Shown here in pieces: positions 16,969-24,518 of a DNA stretch of 64,000 bases (within the stretch, counting starts at the first letter, position 1; each line of letters starts with the position of its first letter). The DNA comes from Nannocystis sp. (GTDB lineage: Bacteria; Myxococcota_A; Polyangia; Nannocystales; Nannocystaceae), in the NCBI GenBank assembly GCA_016712315.1, contig JADJRG010000023.1, forward strand, positions 186,001 to 250,000. The letters run 5' to 3'. A program made the position numbers and the translations under genes. The notes under the pieces are model-generated. The model saw only the letters and a list, made by a program, of their open reading frames with translations. It was not told the DNA's origin and searched no databases.

Positions 16969-18141
16969 ATGGCGACCCACACACGCGCTCTCTGCACCCG
17001 CGCCGCCCTCGCGCTCCTGCTCACCGCCGCGAGCTGCGGTGACGACAGCGCCGCGCAGACGGGCACGACCTCTACGGGCGCGACCTCTACGGGCGCGACC
17101 ACCCCGGGCACCACCGCGGGCACCACCGCGAACACAAGCGCCGAGACCGCCGCCACCAGCTCTCCGACGACAGGCGCCGCCACAGACACCACCACAGACA
17201 CCGGCGAGCCGCACGATCCCAAGCCCTCGCCCCCGCGCAGCCTCGTCCACTACATCACCGGCGATCCTGAGGACGCCGACGTCAAGCCCACCGGCCCCGC
17301 GCTCATCCTCATGGGCGGCGGCGCCGACGTCGACCAAGCCTTCGCCTGGTGGGGCCAGTATCTCGCCGGCGGCGACGTCGTCGTCCTCCGGGCCAGCGGC
17401 GCCGACGGGTATAACGACTACCTCTACGACTTCGGCAACGCGAGCTCGATCGAGACCATGCTCGTGCCCGCCGAGCTCGCCGCCGATCCCTACGTCTTGT
17501 GGACCTTACGCCACGCAGAGGCGATCTGGCTGCCAGGCGGTGACCAGGCCAACTACCTCAATTTCTGGAGGGGCACCCCGATCGAAGACGAACTCCAAGC
17601 CGCCTGGGACCGCGGCGCCGTGCTCGGGGGCACCAGCGCCGGCCTCGCCGTCCTCGGCGAGTTCATCTACGCCGCCTACAACGACTCCGTCTACTCATAC
17701 GAGGCCCTCGAAGATCCCTACAACGACTACATGACCCTCGAGCGCGATTTTCTACAGCTCTCGCCGCTCGCTGGTGTCATCACCGACTCTCACTTCGGCG
17801 AGCGCGATCGCATGGGCCGCCTCATCGGCTTCCTCGCCCGCCTGCACGCGGATGGTTGGGCGAGCGCGGCCGTCGGCGTCGGCGTCGACGAGGCGACCGC
17901 CGTGCTCATCCCTCCTGACGGCAAAGGCGAGGTCATCGGCGCGGGTCATGTCTACGTCGTCCGCGCCGACCAGCCGCCCCTGCTCTGCGAGCCCGCGCAG
18001 TTCCTCGACTACCCCGGCCTCGAGTATCACACGCTCGCTCAAGGCGACGCCTTGCACTTCCCAGGCGCGATCGCTGAAGGCTCCGCGTCGCCGCTCGCCG
18101 CCGCCGGCGGCGTCACCATGCCCGCCGATCCTTATCCCTGA
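16969..18141 (+). CDS. Cyanophycinase-like (peptidase S51) lipoprotein
   Basis: A 390-residue protein with a lipoprotein signal (TAASC, Cys23) and a Thr/Ser/Gly/Ala-rich linker to about residue 80. The S51 peptidase/class I glutamine amidotransferase-like fold follows. The core shows ILMGGGADVDQAF at the start of the domain, PGGDQANYLNFW, the nucleophile-elbow GGTSAGLAVLG with the presumed catalytic Ser, and ITDSHFGERDRMGRL. These match cyanophycinase, which cleaves aspartyl-arginine dipeptides from cyanophycin, and secreted relatives of unknown substrate. Lipid anchoring suggests an extracellular or periplasmic peptidase. The gene overlaps the end of the convergent mscS gene by 10 bases. Confidence 0.85.
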   Translation: MATHTRALCTRAALALLLTAASCGDDSAAQTGTTSTGATSTGATTPGTTAGTTANTSAETAATSSPTTGAATDTTTDTGEPHDPKPSPPRSLVHYITGDPEDADVKPTGPALILMGGGADVDQAFAWWGQYLAGGDVVVLRASGADGYNDYLYDFGNASSIETMLVPAELAADPYVLWTLRHAEAIWLPGGDQANYLNFWRGTPIEDELQAAWDRGAVLGGTSAGLAVLGEFIYAAYNDSVYSYEALEDPYNDYMTLERDFLQLSPLAGVITDSHFGERDRMGRLIGFLARLHADGWASAAVGVGVDEATAVLIPPDGKGEVIGAGHVYVVRADQPPLLCEPAQFLDYPGLEYHTLAQGDALHFPGAIAEGSASPLAAAGGVTMPADPYP

Positions 18142-19016
18142 GCCGCCGCCGCGGGCGCGCTCCGCTGCCCGTTCAGCGGCGGCGCGATCGCCAAGAAGCG
18201 GCGCAGGATCTTCTGCTCCGTCTTGCCGACCAGACGGATCGGCGCGGGGAAGCGCAGCAGCAGCTCCACGTCCTTGGGCGAGGAGATCCGCAGCCACACC
18301 CGCGGATCCGCCGAAGGCGCGTCGATGCTGCGGCGCCGCTCCATCCGCTCGAGGTAGCTGCGCGCCTCCTCCAGGTATTCGGAGCACACCTCCGCGGCCG
18401 CGCTCAGGATCGCCGCCTCGATCGCCGCCAGGTCAGCCGCCTGCTCGCAGGGGATCGTCACCACGTGGAAGCAGTACTCGTCCAAGTGGGAGAAATTCGC
18501 GACCGGGCTCGCCAGCCAGATGCTATTCGGCAGCACCACCGCGCGCCCTGTGTGCTGGTGGATCGTCGCGCCGGGCCCGATCTCTTGGATCGTCGTCGTC
18601 AGCATGCCGATGTCGATCACGTCGCCGCGCACCGCCCCCACCTCGATCCGATCGCCCAGCTTGAAGTGCCGGCTCACCCCGCGGACGAACGCCCCGCTCA
18701 GGCACATGATCACCTCCTTGAGCGCGAGCACCACCGCCGCCGCGAAGGCCACCAGCGACAGCGCCACCGTGCGCAGCTCCGCCGCCCAGATCACCACCCC
18801 CAAGGCCAAGAACACCAGCACGGCGACCGCGCGCGCCTGACTGTCCAGGCGGCGCCGCATCTCGAGCGGCAGCTTGCTCCCGCTGATCGCCCGCCCCGCG
18901 ATCCGGCGGACGACGAGCACCAGCAGCCCGAGGATCAGCGTCGCCAGCGCGTCATGCAGCAGGTTGTCCAGCGACCCGATCTTGATCCCAGAGAAGACGT
19001 CGCGTAGCCACTCCAT
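18132..19016 (-). CDS. MscS-family mechanosensitive ion channel
   Basis: A 294-residue protein starting at MEWLRDVFSG; a TTG 21 bases upstream is an alternative. Three hydrophobic helices occupy about residues 20-110, with the last (LVAFAAAVVLALKEVI) as the pore-lining TM3 equivalent. The MscS beta domain follows (FKLGDRIEVGAVRGDVIDIGM and VVLPNSIW, about 125-185). The C-terminal alpha/beta domain runs to about 285. The protein would release small solutes on osmotic downshock. The gene stands alone and is convergent with the cyanophycinase-like gene. Residues facing the pore differ from E. coli MscS (CLSG instead of a Gly/Ala ladder). Confidence 0.9.
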   Translation of the reverse strand: MEWLRDVFSGIKIGSLDNLLHDALATLILGLLVLVVRRIAGRAISGSKLPLEMRRRLDSQARAVAVLVFLALGVVIWAAELRTVALSLVAFAAAVVLALKEVIMCLSGAFVRGVSRHFKLGDRIEVGAVRGDVIDIGMLTTTIQEIGPGATIHQHTGRAVVLPNSIWLASPVANFSHLDEYCFHVVTIPCEQAADLAAIEAAILSAAAEVCSEYLEEARSYLERMERRRSIDAPSADPRVWLRISSPKDVELLLRFPAPIRLVGKTEQKILRRFLAIAPPLNGQRSAPAAAAQG

Positions 19017-19104
19017 CGGCCGAGTCTTCTGGCACAAGCCAACGCCGCCGACAAGTCAGCCCCGCGGCGGCGACGCGCGACCGCGCGCCCCCCTCTGCGC
19101 CCGC

Positions 19105-20598
19105 CTACAGCCCCTGGATGAAGTGCTCACGCGGCCGGTGCGTCGTCCAGCGCTCCAGGATCGCCCGCGTCTCGGCGTCCGCCGTCGCCAGCTTCTCAAA
19201 GAGATAGTCCTGGATCCCCTTGTGCACCGCACAGATCGCGCTCTCTCGCATCCGCCCGAACATCGACCCCGCCGTCTTGTGGTTGTTCGCCGGCACCGTC
19301 CCGCAGTACGGGTTGTACGCGCAATTTGTACAGTCTGGCTGCCCGTCCAGGTTCGACGCGATCACCGCCGCGCGCACCGTCTCGTGGCCGACCAGCTCGC
19401 GGTAGCGGTGCGTATCGACGTGTCCCAAGAGGAAGGTGTCATCCCCCATCTCGTGCAGCATCCGCCCCTCGTCGCAGGTGAACACCTCGCCGTCGTAGTT
19501 CACCGCCATCTGCCCGATCCCCGTGCCCGCCGGCGAGCGCAGGTCCAAGAAGTTCGGGTCCTCGCCGCCCAAGATCTTCGTCAAGAAGATCGCCGCGTAG
19601 CGCTCCAGGATCTCCACCCCCTGCTTGTTCAGCTCGATCATGTAGTCGACCGCGCGCCGGTAGAATTCCATGTACTGCGAGCGCGGATACTCGACCCGCA
19701 GCCGCGTCCGCTCGGCGAAGCCGAAGGGGTCGATCGGCCGGAGGAACAGCGCCCGGCAGCCGAGCCCCACGTACGTGTCGACCACCTCCTTCCACAGCGG
19801 CAGCGTCTCACGCGTGGTCGTCAGCAGCGCCTCCACGTGGTACAGCGTCGGGTCGAGCCCCATCGCCTCGTAGCGGTGGTTGATCTCCTTGATCCACCGC
19901 ACCGCCCGCTGGTGCGCGTCCCCCGTCGGCAGCTTGCGCTGCGCGTTGTGCAGCTTCTCCGGCCCGTCGATGCTCGTGCAGATCTGCACGTGGTTGTCGA
20001 GCAAGTAGCCGAGCTTCTCCTCGTCCATCAGCGCCAGGTTCGTCACCATCGTGAACTCCAGGCGCTTGCCGATCGCCTGGTTCTTCGCCTTCGCCGCCTC
20101 GATCACCCGCTGCACCGCCGCGAAATTGACCAGCGGCTCGCCCCCCTGGAACTCGATCGTGATCGACGGGCTCGTCGTCGACAGCAGCAGGTCGACCGCC
20201 TTCTCGGCCGTCTCTAGGGACATGTCCGTCTGCACGGCCTCCATGTTCGCCCGCGACGCGTGGCAGTACACGCAGGTCTCGTTGCAGCGCAGCGTCACCA
20301 CCAAGATCCCCAGGCTCACCCCGCCGCCCTGCAGGAAGCTCTTACGCCGCCGCAGCGCCGCTGCCGCCTCCTCCACCCGATAGCTCGCGCGCAGCAGGTT
20401 CGCCTCGTCGAGCCGCTGGTGCAGCGGCGAGCCGGCCTCCACCTGCCCCTCCGCGAAGCGCTTGAACTCGTCCAGCGAGAGCAGCAGGTAGCGCCCCTCC
20501 AGGTTCGTCACCACCACGTGCTCGCCCACCTCTCGCCAGCGGAAGAACGCCGGCGCGCGCGGATCCAGGCGGAGCTGGCGCAGGTCGATCCGGCTCAC
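19105..20598 (-). CDS. HxsB-like radical SAM/SPASM maturase of a His-Xaa-Ser system
   Basis: A 497-residue radical SAM enzyme. The GTG start overlaps the stop of the preceding small gene (GTGA) and has GGGGAGG seven bases upstream; longer starts would run into that gene. A PqqD-like N-terminal segment (VVVTNLEGRYLLLSLDEF, residues 28-45) precedes the CxxxCxxC motif C105-C109-C112. QGGEP is at 151-155, and a SPASM domain follows with Cys375, C423-C426-C432 (CTNCAYNPYC) and Cys456. Size, N-terminal extension and SPASM fit HxsB (TIGR03978). It should act in the cytoplasm on the HGS-repeat peptide encoded divergently at 21510. The exact chemistry of Hxs enzymes is not evident from sequence. Confidence 0.87.
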   Translation of the reverse strand: MSRIDLRQLRLDPRAPAFFRWREVGEHVVVTNLEGRYLLLSLDEFKRFAEGQVEAGSPLHQRLDEANLLRASYRVEEAAAALRRRKSFLQGGGVSLGILVVTLRCNETCVYCHASRANMEAVQTDMSLETAEKAVDLLLSTTSPSITIEFQGGEPLVNFAAVQRVIEAAKAKNQAIGKRLEFTMVTNLALMDEEKLGYLLDNHVQICTSIDGPEKLHNAQRKLPTGDAHQRAVRWIKEINHRYEAMGLDPTLYHVEALLTTTRETLPLWKEVVDTYVGLGCRALFLRPIDPFGFAERTRLRVEYPRSQYMEFYRRAVDYMIELNKQGVEILERYAAIFLTKILGGEDPNFLDLRSPAGTGIGQMAVNYDGEVFTCDEGRMLHEMGDDTFLLGHVDTHRYRELVGHETVRAAVIASNLDGQPDCTNCAYNPYCGTVPANNHKTAGSMFGRMRESAICAVHKGIQDYLFEKLATADAETRAILERWTTHRPREHFIQGL

Positions 20599-20813
20599 AG
20601 CGCACCTCCCCGCTCGATCGTCCGGGCCAGCGCATAGTTCCCCAGCTCGCCGACGATCCGCCGCGTATGCGCCGGATACAGGCACGTCAACCGCAGCTCC
20701 CACGCCTCCGCCGTCGCTGACCGCTCCGCGGTCACCAGGTGCGCGAACGCCCCCAGCGCCTCATCCACCGCCTCGCCCGCGTACAGCGCCCTCGAGAAGC
20801 GCAGCGTCATCAT
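20595..20813 (-). CDS. Small HxsD-like protein (second copy)
   Basis: A 72-residue protein. Its ATG overlaps the stop of the longer HxsD-like gene (ATGA) and is preceded by GAGGAGG. Its own stop overlaps the hxsB-like GTG, so all three genes are translationally coupled. The sequence shows LYAGEAVDEALGAFAHL and IVGELGNYALARTIE, the same layout as the HxsD family (LYs-x-EA-x-x-A near the start, GEF/GEL-x-N-x-L near the end). It matches the longer neighbour in both regions, so it is read as a short paralogue. HxsD proteins are thought to help the radical SAM enzymes recognise the substrate. No catalytic motif is seen. Confidence 0.72.
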   Translation of the reverse strand: MMTLRFSRALYAGEAVDEALGAFAHLVTAERSATAEAWELRLTCLYPAHTRRIVGELGNYALARTIERGGAL

Positions 20814-21301
20814 CGGCCCCCCTCCTCCTCGCCCGCGCCCGCCGCACCTGCCTCTTGGGCCTTGTTCTTCCGGCCATGCTTCTCCTCCCACGACTGCGCG
20901 ATCCCCAGCGGATCTTCAAAGCCGTCCGACGTGAAGTCGAAGCTCGCCAGGTCGTCCAGCGACGGCGGCCCCATCGCCCCTGCCAGCGCCTGGCTGGTCA
21001 CCGCCTCGATCAAGTGGCGGTTCTCCGCCGTGATCTGGTGGCGCCACGCGCACGACAGCAATTCGTTCGAGAACTCGCCCACCAGCGCCCGCAGCGCCTC
21101 CTCTGCGGGGTTCGGGTCGCGCGCTTGCAGCGTCACCACCACCCGCCCCTCGCCGTCTCGCTCGAGGAACACGAAGCAGCGGTCGATAAACACATACGAC
21201 GCGCCATAGATCGCCGGCAGCGGGTAGATCTCCCGGTCCACGCGGAGGCGGATCGCCCCCTCCTCCAGCTCTGCGGTCACGTTGTGCGGCGTCTGATGCA
21301 T
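20810..21301 (-). CDS. HxsD-like protein of the His-Xaa-Ser system
   Basis: A 163-residue protein, first gene of the minus-strand arm. The chosen ATG (MHQTPHNVTAE) gives a compact start; much longer in-frame starts run into the divergent hxsA region. Features of HxsD are present: EIYPLPAIYGASYVFIDRCFVFLE (shown here as its key part IYPLPAIYGASYVF), a strand VVVTLQARD, and LVGEFSNELLSCAWR. A C-terminal extension of about 50 residues, ending in Gly/Glu/Ala-rich sequence, is longer than in typical HxsD of about 100 residues. It is followed by the short paralogue and the hxsB-like gene with 4-base overlaps. The likely role is a substrate-binding or chaperone partner for the radical SAM maturases. 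Confidence 0.75.
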   Translation of the reverse strand: MHQTPHNVTAELEEGAIRLRVDREIYPLPAIYGASYVFIDRCFVFLERDGEGRVVVTLQARDPNPAEEALRALVGEFSNELLSCAWRHQITAENRHLIEAVTSQALAGAMGPPSLDDLASFDFTSDGFEDPLGIAQSWEEKHGRKNKAQEAGAAGAGEEEGGR

Positions 21302-21509
21302 AAGAAACGAACCCTCGGCGCGCGACTCTAACACCGCGCGCGGCCGCGAGCGCCGCCCTGCGCGCCGGCGAGCCCCTTGCGCGCGAGATCGCCCCATCTC
21401 CGCTCGCTGACCCCCCTCACGCGCCGCTCGGCCCTGAGCTGCCCGCCCGCGCGCTCCTGTGATACGGTCGCCAGACCTCGGCGGGCTCGCCGCAGGTTGG
21501 AGGCCGACC
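21302..21509 (+). promoter_or_regulatory. Divergent intergenic region between the two arms of the Hxs-type locus
   Basis: The 208 bases between the hxsD-like and hxsA-like starts must hold promoters for both arms. A TGTGATACG stretch at 21457-21465 resembles an extended -10, but no matching -35 was found. The rest is GC-rich with no clear repeat or hairpin. Confidence 0.45.
21499..21503 (+). promoter_or_regulatory. Ribosome binding site that sets the hxsA-like start
   Basis: GGAGG six bases before the ATG at 21510 is the best ribosome site near this gene. It decides for the 87-residue product over an in-frame ATA/ATG-less extension beginning further upstream. Confidence 0.75.
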
Positions 21510-21773
21510 ATGAAGAACCGCGACGACGACCGCTGCGACGACCTGCCCGCGCTCCCCAAGCCCCAGCGCCGCGCGGGCGCGCTCCTCTCGGCCGAGCAGC
21601 GCGAGATCGCCGAGAACGCGCTGAAGCGCGCCGACGAGGGCCTCGGCCAGGGCTTCTCCGCGATCGCCGCCCCTGGCGATCCCGGCCACTGCTCGCACGG
21701 CTCCCACGGCTCCCACGGCTCCCACGGCTCCCACGGCTCCCACGGCTCCCACGGCTCCCACGGCTCCTGGTAG
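21510..21773 (+). CDS. HxsA-like precursor: 87-residue peptide ending in His-Cys-Ser plus eight His-Gly-Ser repeats
   Basis: A small gene encoding a leader of about 58 residues (charged start MKNRDDDRCDD, then SAEQREIAENALKRADEGLG as a helix) and a core GHCS followed by eight HGS units and a final Trp. Tandem His-Xaa-Ser is the signature of HxsA, the substrate of the Hxs radical SAM systems described by comparative genomics. The core here is unusually uniform and short, with Gly at every middle position except the first unit (Cys). It has no signal peptide. The hxsC-like radical SAM gene starts six bases after its stop, and the hxsD/hxsB-like arm diverges upstream. It is the probable RiPP precursor of this locus. 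Confidence 0.85.
   Translation: MKNRDDDRCDDLPALPKPQRRAGALLSAEQREIAENALKRADEGLGQGFSAIAAPGDPGHCSHGSHGSHGSHGSHGSHGSHGSHGSW
21696..21767 (+). repeat. Eight exact 9-bp repeats coding for His-Gly-Ser
   Basis: Eight identical copies of CACGGCTCC, each encoding HGS, sit at the 3' end of the hxsA-like gene. No third-base drift has occurred, so the array is young or kept uniform by slippage. Unit loss or gain keeps the frame. Confidence 0.97.
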
Positions 21774-21779
21774 GCCCCA

Positions 21780-22847
21780 TTGACCGCGACGGCCCCCGCG
21801 AACGAGCCCGCGAACGAGCCCGCCGAGGCCATCGAGGCGCGGATCGCCGGCAAGGCGCAGCGCGTCCACATCCTCACCGGCGCCGTCTGCAACAACAACT
21901 GCATCTTCTGCATGGAGGAGGACCGTGACGGCCGCTACGTCACCAACTCCGCCACCAACGACGACAGCGTCCGCTGGATCCTCAGCCAGCAGCGGCGCTA
22001 CGAGGAGGTCTGTTTCACCTCGGGCGAGCCGACCACCAACCCGCGCCTGCCCGCCTGGGTGAAGATGGCCAAAGAGTCAGGTGCGCGCTGCATCTCCATG
22101 ATGACCAACGGCCGCGCGCTCTCCTATGAGAAGTACACCCGCGCCCTCCTCGGCGCCGGCATGAACCGCGTCTACATCAGCATCCACGGCCACGAGCGCC
22201 GCCTGCACGAGGGCCTCACCCGCACCCCGGGCTCCTTCGACCAGACCGTCGCCGGCATCGACATGGTCGCCCGCTACAAGCGCCACGGCGTCGCCTTACA
22301 CACCAGCACCGTCGTCACCAAGCGCAACCTCCCCCACTTGGCGGAGATCTACCGCTTCCTCCGCGCCCACGGCGTCGATCAGGTCGTCTTCAACGTCATG
22401 CAGGCCAACGGCCGCGCCAACACCTACTTCGACCAGATCTTCCCCACCTACACCGAGATCGCCGCCGCCGCCCGCGACTTCCTGCGCGAGCAAGCCGCCC
22501 GCGAGCCCCGCGTCATGGCCTTCTTGGTGGACATCCCCCTCTGCACCACCACCGAGCTGCCGGACTTCAACCGCGGCTACGTCGAGGACTACGTCCACTT
22601 CGAGCCCCCCCCCGATCCCAGCAGCGGCCTGCTCGGCGGCCTCGACCTCGATCGAGAGCAGCGCCGCGGCGGCGAGCGCGGCGAGCTCGTCCAGATCCGC
22701 CGCGCCGACCTCGACGACGCCGCCCGCCACAAGCGCCCCGAGTGCCAGCGCTGCCGCTACGAGCCCGTCTGCGAGGGAGTGTGGGGCAACTACCTCCGCC
22801 GCTACGGCTGGGACGAATTTCAACCTGTCCTCGCGGACACCCGATAG
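21780..22847 (+). CDS. HxsC-like radical SAM protein
   Basis: A 355-residue radical SAM enzyme beginning six bases after the HGS-repeat peptide gene. The only start that keeps the whole N terminus is a TTG at 21780, so the start is less certain than usual. The CxxxCxxC motif is C37-C41-C44 (CNNNCIFC). The SAM-contact motif is SGEP (81-84) rather than GGEP. A C-terminal Cys cluster (ECQRCRYEPVC, about 320-330) marks an auxiliary cluster. In Hxs loci the second radical SAM is HxsC, and this protein holds that place. Its sequence, however, also resembles the other two stand-alone radical SAM proteins here (YISIHGHERRLHEG, STVVTKRN), so it may be a different subfamily. Confidence 0.82.
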   Translation: MTATAPANEPANEPAEAIEARIAGKAQRVHILTGAVCNNNCIFCMEEDRDGRYVTNSATNDDSVRWILSQQRRYEEVCFTSGEPTTNPRLPAWVKMAKESGARCISMMTNGRALSYEKYTRALLGAGMNRVYISIHGHERRLHEGLTRTPGSFDQTVAGIDMVARYKRHGVALHTSTVVTKRNLPHLAEIYRFLRAHGVDQVVFNVMQANGRANTYFDQIFPTYTEIAAAARDFLREQAAREPRVMAFLVDIPLCTTTELPDFNRGYVEDYVHFEPPPDPSSGLLGGLDLDREQRRGGERGELVQIRRADLDDAARHKRPECQRCRYEPVCEGVWGNYLRRYGWDEFQPVLADTR

Positions 22848-22867
22848 CCGAACCCGCGCGCGTCACA

Positions 22868-22896
22868 TTGACCGCCCGCACCTGAGAGGGTATGCC
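22868..22896 (+). promoter_or_regulatory. Candidate promoter for the ATPase/nuclease pair
   Basis: TTGACC and TATGCC are separated by exactly 17 bases, about 55 bases before the ATPase start. The -35 matches five of six positions and the -10 about half. Confidence 0.35.
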
Positions 22897-22949
22897 CGTC
22901 GTGATCGCGGGACGCGCTCGAGCGCCCGCGGAGGATGAGGCGAGGCGTG

Positions 22950-23984
22950 ATGTTGACCAGAATCGAGTTGAGCAACTTGGGCCCGATCGCTGCGCTCGAC
23001 TGGCAACTCGGGCCCGGCATCAACGTGATCATCGGCGAGAACGACACCGGCAAGACGCTGCTGCTCAAGATGCTCTACGCGTGCGTTCGGTCCGCCGAGG
23101 CGTATCGGCGCGGCGACGACGCGCGCACAGTGCGTCAGATCCTCGACGACAAGCTCACCTGGACGTTTCAGTTGCCGACGCTCGGCGATCTCGTGTCGAA
23201 GGCGCAGGATGATCCCTTGAATGTGCGGCTACGCGGCCGCGTGGAGGCGTCTGACCTCGAGATGGATTTTCAGTTCACTCGAAAGGCGAAGAAGGGGGTC
23301 GGTGAGCTCACCACGAACGTCCCACCGATCAAGAGCACGTCCTTGTTCATCCCAGCCAAGGAAGTGCTCTCGCTGATCGCGGCGATTAAGGAGTCTCGTC
23401 AAGCGCAGAAGTTTGGCTTCGACGATCCCACGTACGACCTCGTCCTGGCGCTCGAGCGCGCGCCATCGCGGGGCACGCCGCCCTTCGGGGACGCGCGTGG
23501 TAAGATCGAAGAGCTGATCTCCGGTCGCGTGATCGAGAAGGAGGGCGTGTGGACCTTCCAACGCGGCAACCACCACTATCCAGTCGCCATCACGGCTGAG
23601 GGGGTAAAGAAGATCGCCATTATTGACCGGCTGATCGTCAACCGTAGCCTCACGGGGTCCTCTGTCCTGTTCGTCGACGAGCCCGAGTCATTCCTGCATC
23701 CGAGCGCGCTGGTTCGTTTCTTGGATATCCTCCACGCCCTCTCCAAGAGCGGGCTACAGGTCGTGCTCGCCACCCACTCGTTGACCGCCATGCGCAAGAT
23801 CGTCGCCTTGTCGCGCGGCTCGGACACACCTGTCCCGCTGTTGTCGCTCCAGCGCGATCAAGCCCCTGAGTGTTTCGATCTTGTGCAGGGAATGCCTCCG
23901 AATGCGCTGTCACGGGCCTCCGTGGCCTTGTACGAGGAGGAGCTGGGGATCTCGCCGTCCTCCGACATCGCGATTGGGGACTAG
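22950..23984 (+). CDS. AAA family ATPase (OLD/SMC-like, AAA_15/AAA_21 type)
   Basis: A 344-residue ATPase starting at MLTRIELSNLGPI; an ATG 15 bases upstream is possible. Walker A is GENDTGKTLLLK (about residues 31-42). The ABC-type Walker B is SVLFVDEPESFLHP with the catalytic Glu, and the H-loop lies in VVLATHSLTAM. The insert between them is short, and no TOPRIM nuclease domain follows, unlike OLD or GajA. ATPases of this type in two-gene units often sense phage or DNA ends and trigger a partner. The next gene starts four bases later and carries a putative nuclease motif. Codon use is less strictly C-ending than the flanking genes, hinting at transfer. Confidence 0.85.
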   Translation: MLTRIELSNLGPIAALDWQLGPGINVIIGENDTGKTLLLKMLYACVRSAEAYRRGDDARTVRQILDDKLTWTFQLPTLGDLVSKAQDDPLNVRLRGRVEASDLEMDFQFTRKAKKGVGELTTNVPPIKSTSLFIPAKEVLSLIAAIKESRQAQKFGFDDPTYDLVLALERAPSRGTPPFGDARGKIEELISGRVIEKEGVWTFQRGNHHYPVAITAEGVKKIAIIDRLIVNRSLTGSSVLFVDEPESFLHPSALVRFLDILHALSKSGLQVVLATHSLTAMRKIVALSRGSDTPVPLLSLQRDQAPECFDLVQGMPPNALSRASVALYEEELGISPSSDIAIGD

Positions 23985-23987
23985 CCG

Positions 23988-24512
23988 ATGGCGTCGCCGA
24001 TCGAGTTCCAAGAGTCTGGTGTCACATTTCGGCTCGACCCCGAGACAGCGTGCCGACTCGACGAGCTGCCCAAGCAGCGTCTGGCCGGCCTGATGACCTG
24101 CGAGTTCGTGATGCTACACACGATGAACAATCGTCCCGCGCTCGTGTTCGTGGAGGCGAAGTCCAGCCTGCCGCATCAGCAGCGATCTCCCGAACAGCAC
24201 CGCGTCTGGATCGACGACATCGCCACGAAGTTCACGCAGTCAATCGCGCTCTGGCTCGGTGTAGCGGCCGGTCGTCACGATCCTCGGATCGCCGACTTCC
24301 TTCCGAGCCGCCTCAAGGACCCGGCGACCGTGGGCCTACCAATTCACCTCCTGCTGATCATCCCGACCGCGCCCGACGATAAGCTCCCGGACATCAGCGC
24401 ATCGTTCAACGCGCCGCTTCACCGCATCCGCACCGCGATCGGGCGCGTAGAGACGCTACGAGCGGTCAACTATCGGCTGGCCACTCGACTCCGCGTCGCG
24501 GCGGAGGCGTAG
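23988..24512 (+). CDS. Small protein with PD-(D/E)xK-like nuclease signature, partner of the ATPase
   Basis: A 174-residue protein beginning four bases after the ATPase stop, so the two are co-expressed. CEFVML, then LVFVEAKSS (Glu-x-Lys), matches the central strand pair of PD-(D/E)xK nucleases, where acidic residues and the Lys coordinate metal. The following region (WIDDIATKFTQSIALWLG) is helical, and no other catalytic motif is clear. The sequence is too short and diverged to name a family. As a dyad with an OLD/SMC-like ATPase, the simplest idea is an abortive-infection or restriction-type defence in which the ATPase activates DNA or RNA cleavage. This is inference from context. Confidence 0.55.
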   Translation: MASPIEFQESGVTFRLDPETACRLDELPKQRLAGLMTCEFVMLHTMNNRPALVFVEAKSSLPHQQRSPEQHRVWIDDIATKFTQSIALWLGVAAGRHDPRIADFLPSRLKDPATVGLPIHLLLIIPTAPDDKLPDISASFNAPLHRIRTAIGRVETLRAVNYRLATRLRVAAEA

Positions 24513-24518
24513 TCGCCC

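Noticed and set aside
15265..17337. Long open reading frame on the minus strand opposite the VIT/VWA gene
   Set aside because: High GC leaves few stops in shadow frames. The translation is Asp/Gly/Val/Ala-rich low complexity, with no domain, and it spans two real plus-strand genes and a hairpin.
21696..21767. Tandem 9-bp array considered as a CRISPR or DNA satellite
   Set aside because: No spacers, unit too short, and it lies in frame at the end of a gene with a good ribosome site between radical SAM genes.
22950..23984. ATPase considered as GajA (Gabija) or a full OLD nuclease
   Set aside because: No TOPRIM domain follows the ATPase and the partner is not a UvrD-like helicase.
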